Below, one piece after another: positions 1 to 7,920 of a stretch of DNA of 64,000 nucleotides; the first letter of the stretch is position 1, and each line of letters begins with the position of its first letter. The translations under genes and the position numbers were made by a program. The notes under the pieces were generated by a model. The model was given only the letters and a program-made list of their open reading frames with translations, ran no database searches and was not told where the DNA came from. Source of the stretch: NVTR01 sp036480115 (GTDB taxonomy: Bacteria > Pseudomonadota > Alphaproteobacteria > Rhodobacterales > Rhodobacteraceae); assembly GCA_965224795.1 (NCBI GenBank), contig CBDDAE010000001.1, forward strand, positions 1,674,001-1,738,000, written 5' to 3'.

Positions 1-1352
1 CGGGGTATGATGCTGATTTGGATGGAGCCCGCACCCTGCGCGATGAGGGTCGCAGCGTGATTGCCCGATTGCAGGCCGACTACGCAAACCACACCGGTAT
101 TTCGACGTTGAAGATCAAACATAACAATGTGCTGGGCTATTTCATCGAAGTGACGGCAACCCACGCCAAAGCGATGCTGTCTGCCCCGCTGTCAGAAAGC
201 TATATCCACCGACAGACAACGGCCAATGCGGTGCGGTTTACCACCGTTGATCTGTCAGAGATGGAAACCAAAATTCTGAATGCCGGGAATCGGGCTTTGG
301 AGATTGAAAAGCGGCTCTATTCCATGATTATTGCCGATATTTTGACCGTTGGCGCCAAGATTAACGGAGCAGCAAGGGCGCTGTCCGAGATAGATTTGGC
401 GGCCGGAATGGCGACGCTGACAACTGGGGGTGACTGGTGTCGCCCGGTTGTAGACAGTAGCCGGGCATTTCTGGTGAAAAACGGGCGGCACCCTGTGGTG
501 GAAGCCGCGTTGAGCGCCCAGAGCGGCACGCCTTTCATCGCAAATACCTGTGATCTTGCCGACGGTTCTGATGGTGCAGATATTTGGTTGCTGACGGGCC
601 CAAACATGGCCGGGAAATCCACTTTTCTGCGCCAGAACGCCCTGATTGCCCTGCTGGCCCAAATGGGCAGCTATGTCCCGGCCGCGTCGGCCCATATTGG
701 GCTGGTATCGCAATTATTTTCCCGGGTGGGAGCAAGCGATGATCTGGCGCGCGGGCGGTCCACGTTCATGGTGGAAATGGTGGAAACCGCGGCGATCCTA
801 AATCAGGCAGATGACCGGGCGCTGGTTATTCTGGATGAAATTGGCCGTGGCACAGCCACCTATGACGGGCTGTCAATTGCCTGGGCAACGCTGGAACATT
901 TACATGATGTGAACCAGTGCCGGGCGCTGTTTGCCACCCATTACCATGAAATGACATCGCTGGCGGATAAACTGGCAGGTGTGGAAAACGCCACCGTGAC
1001 CGTCAAAGAATGGGAGGGTGAGGTTATTTTCCTGCACGAAGTGCGGCGCGGTGCGGCAGATCGGTCTTATGGGGTGCAAGTGGCGCGACTGGCCGGGCTG
1101 CCAGAGGTGGTGGTTGAGCGGGCCCGCGTGGTTTTAGACGCCTTGGAAAAGGGCGAGCGTGAAGGCGGCAATGCAAAGGAAACGCTGGTGGATGATCTAC
1201 CGCTGTTTTCCGCAACCCCCAGACCGGCGGTGCATATACGGGGGTCATCGGCGGTGGATGAAAAACTGGCCGATATATTACCGGATGAGTTAACGCCAAA
1301 AGCTGCGTTAAGCCTGATTTACGAGCTTAAGAAACTTTCGGGGTCGAGCTAA
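1..1352 (+). CDS. mutS: DNA mismatch repair ATPase MutS (C-terminal half, cut by window edge)
   Basis: The reading frame is open from base 3 to the TAA at 1350-1352, so the first part of the gene lies outside the window. About 449 residues are visible of a protein usually near 850-880. The visible part covers the end of the lever and clamp region and the whole ATPase domain: Walker A GPNMAGKST, the signature TFMVEMVETAAIL and Walker B ILDEIGRG, followed by the dimerisation tail. MutS recognises mismatches and starts methyl-independent or MutL-dependent repair. Its last 26 bases overlap the 3' end of grpE on the other strand. Confidence 0.97.
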   Translation, partial: GYDADLDGARTLRDEGRSVIARLQADYANHTGISTLKIKHNNVLGYFIEVTATHAKAMLSAPLSESYIHRQTTANAVRFTTVDLSEMETKILNAGNRALEIEKRLYSMIIADILTVGAKINGAARALSEIDLAAGMATLTTGGDWCRPVVDSSRAFLVKNGRHPVVEAALSAQSGTPFIANTCDLADGSDGADIWLLTGPNMAGKSTFLRQNALIALLAQMGSYVPAASAHIGLVSQLFSRVGASDDLARGRSTFMVEMVETAAILNQADDRALVILDEIGRGTATYDGLSIAWATLEHLHDVNQCRALFATHYHEMTSLADKLAGVENATVTVKEWEGEVIFLHEVRRGAADRSYGVQVARLAGLPEVVVERARVVLDALEKGEREGGNAKETLVDDLPLFSATPRPAVHIRGSSAVDEKLADILPDELTPKAALSLIYELKKLSGSS

Positions 1353-1920
1353 CACCTACTTGCGCCGGGCGCAGCAGGCGATCATGCAACATGAAACCTT
1401 CGGCCATCACCTGAATGATATCACCGGATTTAGTGTCGGGCAGCGCAGCTTCAAACATTGCCTGGTGGTTTTGCGGATCAAACCGATCGCCGATCTCAGG
1501 CTTGATCACATCAATCCCGTGTTTTTTGAAAACACTCAGAACTTCGCGCATGGTGAGTTCTACGCCCTCAATCAGCGCTTTAGACACGTCTTTCTGTTCT
1601 TCTGTAACCGTTTCCAATGCACGTGTCAGATTGTCATAGACCGGCAGAATATCGCGGGCGAGTTTTGAGCCGCCATACTGTTCGGCTTCTCTGCGATCCC
1701 GTTCACCACGCTTGCGTGAATTTTCGGCATCAGCCAGCGTCCGCATAAAGCGGTCACGCATGTCGTCGCGTTCTGCGCGCACTGTTTCCAACTCATCGGC
1801 TTCACCTTCTTCGGCAAAAACATCAGACTCTTCCGCAAAACCTTCACCCAAAGAAACCTCCGGAGAGCTTTCAAGCTCTTCCAAAAATTCATCTACGCTG
1901 TCTTTTTTGGCTTTAGCCAT
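1327..1920 (-). CDS. grpE: Nucleotide exchange factor GrpE
   Basis: This 197-residue protein has an acidic, low-complexity N-terminus (about residues 10-45), a helical dimerisation segment (about 50-110) and a C-terminal beta domain ending in LRPAQVGVSS, as in the GrpE family. GrpE drives ADP release from DnaK in the cytoplasmic Hsp70 cycle. It lies 12 bases downstream of hrcA on the same strand, so the two are probably co-transcribed as a heat-shock unit. Its stop lies inside the mutS coding sequence, an antiparallel overlap of 26 bases. Confidence 0.95.
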   Translation of the reverse strand: MAKAKKDSVDEFLEELESSPEVSLGEGFAEESDVFAEEGEADELETVRAERDDMRDRFMRTLADAENSRKRGERDRREAEQYGGSKLARDILPVYDNLTRALETVTEEQKDVSKALIEGVELTMREVLSVFKKHGIDVIKPEIGDRFDPQNHQAMFEAALPDTKSGDIIQVMAEGFMLHDRLLRPAQVGVSSTPKVS

Positions 1921-1932
1921 GTTCTTTATCCT

Positions 1933-2997
1933 TTAGTCCCGGTCCGACAGCAATCTGCCCACCAGCTGTGCGGTATAATCAACGATGGGCACAATACGCC
2001 CGTAATTCAGACGTGTCGGACCAATGACGCCGACCGCGCCAATAATTTTCCGATCAGAGTTCATATAGGGAGACACGACCAAAGAGCTACCCGAAAGTGA
2101 AAAAAGTTTGTTCTCAGAACCAATAAAAATGCGCACACCTTCGCCTTCTTCGGTCAAATCAAGGAATTCGGCGATATCGCGCTTGCGTTCAAGGTCATCA
2201 AACAAGCTTCGCATGCGATCCAGATCGCCTTCTTCACCTTCTGCCTCAACCAGATTTGCACGGCCTCGTACAATCAGCCGTTCAAAGGAATCACTGTCGT
2301 CATCCCAAAGCGCCAACCCGTCTTCCACCAAATCGCGCGCCAACACATCCAATTCTTGCCGACGCGCATTAATTTGTTGTTTGATGGCGTATTGCAGCTC
2401 AGCAATGGTTTTACCCTCTGCCAGAGCATTCAAAAAATTCGCGGCTTCGCGCATAGAGGACGGGGTTTGCCCCGGTGATGGGCAAAACACCCTGTTTTCA
2501 ACGTGCCCGTCGGCTTTAACCAAAACAACCAACGCTCGGTCTGGTGCCAAGCTGACAAATTCTATGTGCTTGATCGGCGCATCGTGTTTCGGTGCAAGCA
2601 CCAGACTAGCGCCTTTTGTCAGACCAGACAGAACTGAACCGATCCGATCAAACATCGCCCCAGCGTCGCGCTCATTACTGCCAAGTGTGGCGTCAATTTT
2701 TTGCTGATCCTCGGTGTCCAGCGTGCGGGTTTCCAACAACCCGTCCACAAACATCCGCAACCCCTGTTGCGTTGGAATACGTCCGGCAGAAATATGGGGC
2801 GAATCCAGCAGGCCCAGATGTTCAAGATCCTGCATGACATTACGGATAGTTGCGGCACTTACGTTTTCATCCAGACTGCGGGTCAGAGTGCGCGAACCTA
2901 CAGGTTCACCGGTTTCCAGATAGCTTTCGACGATACAGCGAAACACCTCGCGGCTGCGCGCGTTCATTTCGTCAAACAGTATTGATCCGTTCGTCAT
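1933..2997 (-). CDS. hrcA: Heat-inducible transcription repressor HrcA
   Basis: This 354-residue protein starts with a winged-helix domain (ARSREVFRCIVESYLETGEPVGSRTL, then VSAATIRNVMQDLEHLGLL) followed by the GAF-like HrcA domain. Family members bind CIRCE operators upstream of groESL and depend on GroEL to stay folded. The ATG at 2997 fits the family N-terminus. No CIRCE sequence (TTAGCACTC-N9-GAGTGCTAA) is visible in the 120 bases upstream, so autoregulation through CIRCE is not supported here. It is the first gene of hrcA-grpE and is divergent from rph. Confidence 0.95.
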   Translation of the reverse strand: MTNGSILFDEMNARSREVFRCIVESYLETGEPVGSRTLTRSLDENVSAATIRNVMQDLEHLGLLDSPHISAGRIPTQQGLRMFVDGLLETRTLDTEDQQKIDATLGSNERDAGAMFDRIGSVLSGLTKGASLVLAPKHDAPIKHIEFVSLAPDRALVVLVKADGHVENRVFCPSPGQTPSSMREAANFLNALAEGKTIAELQYAIKQQINARRQELDVLARDLVEDGLALWDDDSDSFERLIVRGRANLVEAEGEEGDLDRMRSLFDDLERKRDIAEFLDLTEEGEGVRIFIGSENKLFSLSGSSLVVSPYMNSDRKIIGAVGVIGPTRLNYGRIVPIVDYTAQLVGRLLSDRD

Positions 2998-3080
2998 TGG
3001 TGACCAATCCTAAACCGTTCGCCATTTACCGGGAATGTGGGGGCGGCGTCAATCGGGGTTGCACCAATTGCCCCAGCACA

Positions 3081-3096
3081 GGTATGTGGGCATACC
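3081..3096. promoter_or_regulatory. Inverted repeat in the hrcA/rph divergent region
   Basis: GGTATG-TGGG-CATACC is a perfect 6-bp inverted repeat with a 4-base loop, 22 bases before the rph ATG. It could be a small hairpin in the rph leader or a protein-binding site. No known operator is recognised. Confidence 0.25.
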
Positions 3097-3118
3097 CAAA
3101 GATTAAAAAGGATTGACC

Positions 3119-3832
3119 ATGCGCCCCTCTGGCAGAGAACTGAATGAAATGCGGCCAATTTCAATAGAGGTTGGCGTGACCAAACATGCCGAAGGTTCTT
3201 GCATGATCAAGGTCGGTGATACCCATGTTCTGTGCACCGCTTCGCTGGAAGCGCGGGTGCCGCCGTTTTTGAAAAACACAGGCCTTGGTTGGGTAACAGC
3301 AGAATACGGCATGCTACCCCGTTCCACAGGTTCACGCATGCGCCGCGAAGCAACGGCGGGTAAGCAGGGTGGTAGAACTGTTGAAATCCAACGCTTGATT
3401 GGTCGATCATTGCGCGCGGGAATTGATCGGGTTGCCCTGGGTGAGCGGCAGATCACCGTAGATTGTGATGTTATTCAGGCCGATGGTGGTACGCGCTGTG
3501 CAGCCATTACCGGCGGTTGGGTGGCGCTGCGTCTGGCGGTAAATAAGCTGATTAAAGCCGGTGATGTGACCAGTGATCCGTTGATTGACAATGTTGCCGC
3601 CGTCAGTTGCGGCATTTATGCTGGGCAACCGGTGCTTGATTTGGATTACCCCGAAGATAGCGAAGCCGGGGTAGACGGCAACTTTGTTTTGTTGGCCAGT
3701 GGTCAAATGATCGAGGTGCAAATGTCTGCCGAGGGGTCCACCTATTCGCGCGATCAAATGGGTGAGCTTCTTGATCTTGCGGAAAATGGTATCGCCGAAT
3801 TGGTCGCCGCACAAAACATCGCTACCGCCTGA
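3119..3832 (+). CDS. rph: Ribonuclease PH
   Basis: This 237-residue phosphorolytic 3'-5' exoribonuclease trims tRNA 3' ends. The N-terminal RPSGRELNEMRPI, the stretch GLGWVTAEYGMLPRST and GRSLRAGIDRVALGERQI are RNase PH hallmarks. The ATG at 3119 is preceded by AAAAGGA at a normal distance, which decides against a TTG two codons earlier. rdgB follows after 2 bases and hemW overlaps rdgB, so rph-rdgB-hemW reads as one operon. It is divergent from hrcA. Confidence 0.97.
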   Translation: MRPSGRELNEMRPISIEVGVTKHAEGSCMIKVGDTHVLCTASLEARVPPFLKNTGLGWVTAEYGMLPRSTGSRMRREATAGKQGGRTVEIQRLIGRSLRAGIDRVALGERQITVDCDVIQADGGTRCAAITGGWVALRLAVNKLIKAGDVTSDPLIDNVAAVSCGIYAGQPVLDLDYPEDSEAGVDGNFVLLASGQMIEVQMSAEGSTYSRDQMGELLDLAENGIAELVAAQNIATA

Positions 3833-3834
3833 TC

Positions 3835-4443
3835 ATGCGAAAGTTTTCGGGCAGCACGCTTGTCATCGCATCCCACAACAAAGGCAAACTGCGAGAGATA
3901 GCCAAACTGATCCTACCCTTTGGTGTACTGCCTTTATCTGCCAGTAAATTCGGGCTGGAAGAACCGGAAGAAACCGAAGACAACTTTGCCGGTAACGCCC
4001 GGATCAAGGCGCATTTTGCCGCGAACGAAACCGGGATGCCTGCCCTGTCTGATGACAGTGGCATTATGGTTGATGCACTGGATGGGGCGCCGGGGGTTTA
4101 TACAGCAGACTGGGCCGAAACCCCCGATGGGAGGGATTTTCCCATGGCCATGACCAAAGTCTGGGATTTACTTGAAGAAAAATCCGCGCCCGAACCCCGC
4201 TTGGCGCAATTTTGCTGCACCCTGTGTCTGGCCTGGCCCGACGGTCATGATGAAATATTTGAAGGCGCAGTAAAAGGGCGTCTAGTATGGCCCATGCGCG
4301 GCGATCTGGGTTTCGGCTTTGATCCAATATTCCAACCGCTAGGCTATGACATCACTTTTGGTGAAATGGACCCGGCAAAAAAGCACTGCATAAGCCACCG
4401 TGCCGATGCCTTTGACAAGCTTGTGGCAGGTTGCTTTGCCTGA
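3835..4443 (+). CDS. rdgB: XTP/dITP diphosphatase (RdgB/HAM1 family)
   Basis: This 202-residue enzyme hydrolyses non-canonical purine nucleoside triphosphates (XTP, dITP) to monophosphates, keeping them out of DNA and RNA. The nucleotide-binding N-terminus LVIASHNKGKLREI, the central ALSDDSGIMVDALDGAPGVY and the C-terminal GFGFDPIF and CISHRADAF match the family. The start codon lies 2 bases after the rph stop, which points to translational coupling. Confidence 0.96.
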   Translation: MRKFSGSTLVIASHNKGKLREIAKLILPFGVLPLSASKFGLEEPEETEDNFAGNARIKAHFAANETGMPALSDDSGIMVDALDGAPGVYTADWAETPDGRDFPMAMTKVWDLLEEKSAPEPRLAQFCCTLCLAWPDGHDEIFEGAVKGRLVWPMRGDLGFGFDPIFQPLGYDITFGEMDPAKKHCISHRADAFDKLVAGCFA

Positions 4444-5593
4444 AGATTGGCGCGCTGGTGGTTTCGGCCTGTATATCCATTGGCCATTTTGCAAAGCCAA
4501 ATGCCCCTATTGCGATTTCAATTCCCATATATCGGTAAATATTGATCAAAACCGCTGGAATAGAGCCTATTTATCGGAAATTCAGCGTACCGGTAACGAA
4601 ACCCAAGGCCGGATACTGGACACGGTTTATTTTGGTGGCGGCACCCCCAGTTTAATGTCGCCAGAGCTGGTAAATTCAGTTTTGGGCGAGGTTCGTAAAA
4701 CCTGGCCAACGTCAAACAGTTTTGAAGTTACGCTAGAGGCAAATCCTACGTCTGTCGAAGCTGGTCATTTCCGTGGGTACCGGGACGCCGGGGTTAATCG
4801 CTTGTCCATGGGTTTTCAGGCAATAAATGATGCCGACTTGAAAGCATTAGGTCGTTTGCACACAGTGAAAGAAGGTCAGGCAGCCTTTGATCTGGCCCGT
4901 GGAATCTTTGAGCGTATTAGTTTTGATCTGATCTATGCCCGCCAAAACCAATCTTTGGCAAATTGGCAGCAGGAATTGAAACAAGCCCTAACACTTTCTG
5001 CCGATCACTTGTCGCTTTATCAATTGACGGTTGAAGATGGTACTGCCTTTGGCGATCGGCTTGCCCGCGGGATATTGCCCGGACTACCGGATGATGACAA
5101 CGCCGCAGACATGTATTTTGCCACTCAGGAATTATGTGAACAGGCAGGTATGCCCGCCTATGAAGTATCTAACCATGCCTCAGATGGCGCGCAGTCCTTG
5201 CATAATCTGATCTATTGGCGTGGCGGCGATTATGTTGGCATCGGCCCCGGGGCCCATGGCCGTCTAACCCTGGCCGGGGCTAGGTACGCGACTGAAACCC
5301 CACTGGCACCCACGGGATGGTTGGGACAGGTTGAAAGCACCGGATCAGGCGATAGTTTGCGTCAGGTATTGTCCGGCCCGGAACAGGCGGGCGAATATCT
5401 AATGATGGGTTTGCGACTGACCGATGGTATTTCGATCAAACGCTATGAACGGTTTTTGAATGCCAAAATCGACCCTGACAAACTTAGCCACTTGATCGAT
5501 TTGGAAATGGTGACCCTTATGAATGATACCCTTGCGGCCACACCAAAGGGGCGCCCGATTCTTAATGCCATTATCCGTGAACTGCTGCCATGA
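4436..5593 (+). CDS. hemW: Heme chaperone HemW (radical SAM, HemN-like)
   Basis: The protein contains the radical-SAM cluster motif CKAKCPYC (C-x3-C-x2-C) near its N-terminus and the following YFGGGTPSLM. At about 385 residues it matches HemW, the heme-transfer paralogue, rather than the longer coproporphyrinogen dehydrogenase HemN. I chose the TTG at 4436, which gives the family N-terminus (PEDWRAGGFGLYIHWPF) and has GCAGG five bases upstream. An in-frame GTG at 4400 would add 12 residues. The start overlaps the rdgB stop by 8 bases. Its stop abuts the parB stop on the other strand. Confidence 0.93.
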   Translation: MPEDWRAGGFGLYIHWPFCKAKCPYCDFNSHISVNIDQNRWNRAYLSEIQRTGNETQGRILDTVYFGGGTPSLMSPELVNSVLGEVRKTWPTSNSFEVTLEANPTSVEAGHFRGYRDAGVNRLSMGFQAINDADLKALGRLHTVKEGQAAFDLARGIFERISFDLIYARQNQSLANWQQELKQALTLSADHLSLYQLTVEDGTAFGDRLARGILPGLPDDDNAADMYFATQELCEQAGMPAYEVSNHASDGAQSLHNLIYWRGGDYVGIGPGAHGRLTLAGARYATETPLAPTGWLGQVESTGSGDSLRQVLSGPEQAGEYLMMGLRLTDGISIKRYERFLNAKIDPDKLSHLIDLEMVTLMNDTLAATPKGRPILNAIIRELLP

Positions 5594-6478
5594 TCAGCTG
5601 TTCGCTGACAGGATCCGACAAATTTCATCCAGCTGGTCCATGTCTTTATAACGGATGTTAACCGCCCCGGTTCCGTCACTGTTTTTATGGTCTATCAGAA
5701 CCTTCATTTTCAGGTTTGCAGACAGGTCCTTTTCCAATGCCAAAGTATCGGCATCTTTTGTGGACCGTTTAACAGCCCTGTTAGGTTGATTTTTCGTTGG
5801 AGCCTTTGCAAGCCGTTCTGTATCGCGAACTGACAGGCCTTTTGCCAGTACAATGCGCGCCAGTTCTGACGGGTTGTCTGTAGTGATAAGCGCACGGGCA
5901 TGTCCGGCCGATATTTTTTCCTCACGCAACAGGTCCAACACATCATCAGGCAACTGAAGCAGCCGCATCAAGTTGGCAATGTGACTGCGGCTTTTGGAAA
6001 GTGCAGAAGCTACTTTTTCCTGTGTATGGCCAAAGCGGTCCATCAGCTGTCGGTATCCTGTTGCCTCTTCCACCGGGTTCAGGTTTTCACGTTGAACATT
6101 CTCAATAATAGCAATTTCAAGAACTTCGTTATCTGTGTAATCGCGCACCAGCACGGGCAGTTCATGTAGGTTGGCTATTTGCGCTGCACGCCAGCGTCTT
6201 TCACCTGCTACAATCTCGTAAGTATTTGTTTTATTTGGTGGTTTACGAACAATTAGAGGTTGAAGAATACCCTTTTCCCGAATTGAACCGGCCAGTTCTT
6301 CCAGGTTTTCCTTGGCGAAACGGCGGCGGGGCTGGTCCGGATTAGGGTGAATATTTTCAATTGGAACATTTTGATCCTCCCCCCGAACTGCGGCACCAGG
6401 TTCAACTGTCGAGACGTCTGCCATCAATGCAGAAAGGCCCCGACCAAGCCCGCGTTTAACTGGTTTACTGTTTGCCAT
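5594..6478 (-). CDS. parB: Chromosome partitioning protein ParB
   Basis: This 294-residue protein has the N-terminal ParA-contact segment (KRGLGRGLSALM), the CTP-binding ParB/Noc domain with GERRWRA (92-98) and ENVQRENL (126-133), a helix-turn-helix for parS (KVASALSKSRSHIANLMRLL) and a C-terminal dimerisation region. ParB loads at parS, slides as a CTP-dependent clamp and nucleates origin segregation with ParA. parA ends 1 base upstream. Two perfect parS sites lie 1.4 and 3.3 kb away, in rsmG and at the start of mnmG. Confidence 0.97.
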   Translation of the reverse strand: MANSKPVKRGLGRGLSALMADVSTVEPGAAVRGEDQNVPIENIHPNPDQPRRRFAKENLEELAGSIREKGILQPLIVRKPPNKTNTYEIVAGERRWRAAQIANLHELPVLVRDYTDNEVLEIAIIENVQRENLNPVEEATGYRQLMDRFGHTQEKVASALSKSRSHIANLMRLLQLPDDVLDLLREEKISAGHARALITTDNPSELARIVLAKGLSVRDTERLAKAPTKNQPNRAVKRSTKDADTLALEKDLSANLKMKVLIDHKNSDGTGAVNIRYKDMDQLDEICRILSANS

Positions 6479-6479
6479 T

Positions 6480-7295
6480 TTAACCCCTAGATTTTTCTGC
6501 GCCCTGAAGGGCTACCATTTCTTCTGCCAAGGCTCGGTATGCCTGACTACCTTTTGACTTGCTGTCATATTCTAAAACCGGAACGGCAAAGGATGGTGCT
6601 TCGCTAATCCGTACATTGCGAGGGATCAGTGTTTTAAAAACCAACTCACCCAAATTATTGCGGGCATCAGCCTCCACCAGCCGCGACAGATTGTTACGTA
6701 CATCAAACATGGTCAAAACGATGCCTTCAATTCGCAATTCTGGGTTCGCTGTCGCCCTGATTTCACGTACCGTTAGTAACAACTGCGACAGCCCTTCCAA
6801 TGCAAAAAATTCGCTTTGTAGTGGTACCAAAACAGAATGGGCCGCCACCATTGCATTCACTGTCAGCAAACTAAGCGATGGTGGGCAATCGATCAAAACG
6901 TAATCAAGTTCAAAACGGTCAATTTTTGGATCTCGCAGAGCATCATGCAACAAATAACTACGCTTTTCGTTCGAAACCATTTCGATATCGGCCGAACTAA
7001 GATCTGTTGTCGCGGGAGCAATCCAAAGACCGTCGACATTCGATCTTTGCACTACATTTTGTATAGGCGCTTCATCCAACAACAAGTCATAGGTTGTCAT
7101 CTCTCTTTTCTCTCTTGAAATCCCCAACCCGGTAGAAGCATTTCCCTGAGGGTCCAAATCAACCAGCAGGACATTAAATCCAAGCTCTGCCAAGGCTGCT
7201 CCTAAGTTAATTGTAGTTGTGGTTTTTCCAACGCCACCTTTCTGGTTAACGACCGCTATGATTTTTGGACCAATTGGTCGGGTCGGATCAGACAC
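6480..7295 (-). CDS. parA: Chromosome partitioning ATPase ParA
   Basis: This 271-residue deviant Walker A ATPase (KGGVGKTT at 19-26, VDLDPQGNAS after it, IDCPPSLSLLTVNA further on) forms the DNA-bound gradient that moves ParB-parS complexes. The start is GTG at 7295, with GGAG nine bases upstream inside the end of rsmG. The two genes overlap by 8 bases, so translation of parA is probably coupled to rsmG. parB follows after a single base. Confidence 0.97.
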   Translation of the reverse strand: MSDPTRPIGPKIIAVVNQKGGVGKTTTTINLGAALAELGFNVLLVDLDPQGNASTGLGISREKREMTTYDLLLDEAPIQNVVQRSNVDGLWIAPATTDLSSADIEMVSNEKRSYLLHDALRDPKIDRFELDYVLIDCPPSLSLLTVNAMVAAHSVLVPLQSEFFALEGLSQLLLTVREIRATANPELRIEGIVLTMFDVRNNLSRLVEADARNNLGELVFKTLIPRNVRISEAPSFAVPVLEYDSKSKGSQAYRALAEEMVALQGAEKSRG

Positions 7296-7920
7296 GTTTT
7301 ATGTCTCCAAGGCTAAGAATTACGGCCGCACCGTCTGTAATACTGGGGTATTCATCGCTTTGGAACGACCAAATTTCAAGCGCTCGATCGACCTCTCGGC
7401 GAAAAGTTTCCCCTTTCATCAAAAGCGCCTGCCCCGCTGGCTTCAAATGCCAGTCTGTATAGCCGATTAACGTTTCCAGCGGCGCCAAGGCGCGTGCCGA
7501 TAGTATATCTGCTGACAAGGGGGCAATTTTTTCTATGCGGCTGGCGACTACGGTAATTGGTAGCGCCAATATCCTCGCAACAGTCTGAAGAAACACCGCT
7601 TTTCGCTGATCACTTTCAACAAATGTAAACCGAAACCCTGTCGCTTTTTCACTGGCAATAATGGCCACCACAATCCCTGGGAACCCGCCACCTGACCCCA
7701 GATCAACCCAATGCCCAGAACTAACTTTTGCCAATGGAAATATCTGTGCTGAATCCAAAAAGTGTCGGATCCATATGTCATGCAAGGAAGTTTTTGAGAC
7801 AAGATTAATTGTTCCAGACCACTTATTCACCAATTCGGCGTAAGTCTGTAGTTTTTGCATTGTTTCACGTGAAACATCGAAATTCTTGCAAAACTCGGCT
7901 TCCCCATGCCCTTTTACCAT
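7288..7920 (-). CDS. rsmG: 16S rRNA (guanine527-N7)-methyltransferase RsmG
   Basis: The 210-residue protein carries the SAM-binding motif VDLGSGGGFPGIV and the family region NKWSGTINLVSK. It methylates G527 of 16S rRNA; loss gives low-level streptomycin resistance in other bacteria. The ATG at 7920 overlaps the mnmG stop (TGATG), an arrangement typical of coupled translation. A perfect parS site lies within codons 15-20 and encodes the V-S-R-E-T stretch of the N-terminus. Confidence 0.95.
   Translation of the reverse strand: MVKGHGEAEFCKNFDVSRETMQKLQTYAELVNKWSGTINLVSKTSLHDIWIRHFLDSAQIFPLAKVSSGHWVDLGSGGGFPGIVVAIIASEKATGFRFTFVESDQRKAVFLQTVARILALPITVVASRIEKIAPLSADILSARALAPLETLIGYTDWHLKPAGQALLMKGETFRREVDRALEIWSFQSDEYPSITDGAAVILSLGDIKRV
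7861..7876. promoter_or_regulatory. parS: parS site, perfect 16-bp palindrome, inside rsmG
   Basis: TGTTTCACGTGAAACA is exactly the bacterial chromosomal parS consensus. It lies 1.4 kb from parB and about 5.2 kb from the candidate oriC. In the rsmG frame it encodes V-S-R-E-T. Confidence 0.93.

Noticed and set aside
2998..3118. CIRCE operator upstream of hrcA
   Set aside because: No TTAGCACTC-N9-GAGTGCTAA or near match in the gap; only an unrelated 6-bp inverted repeat.
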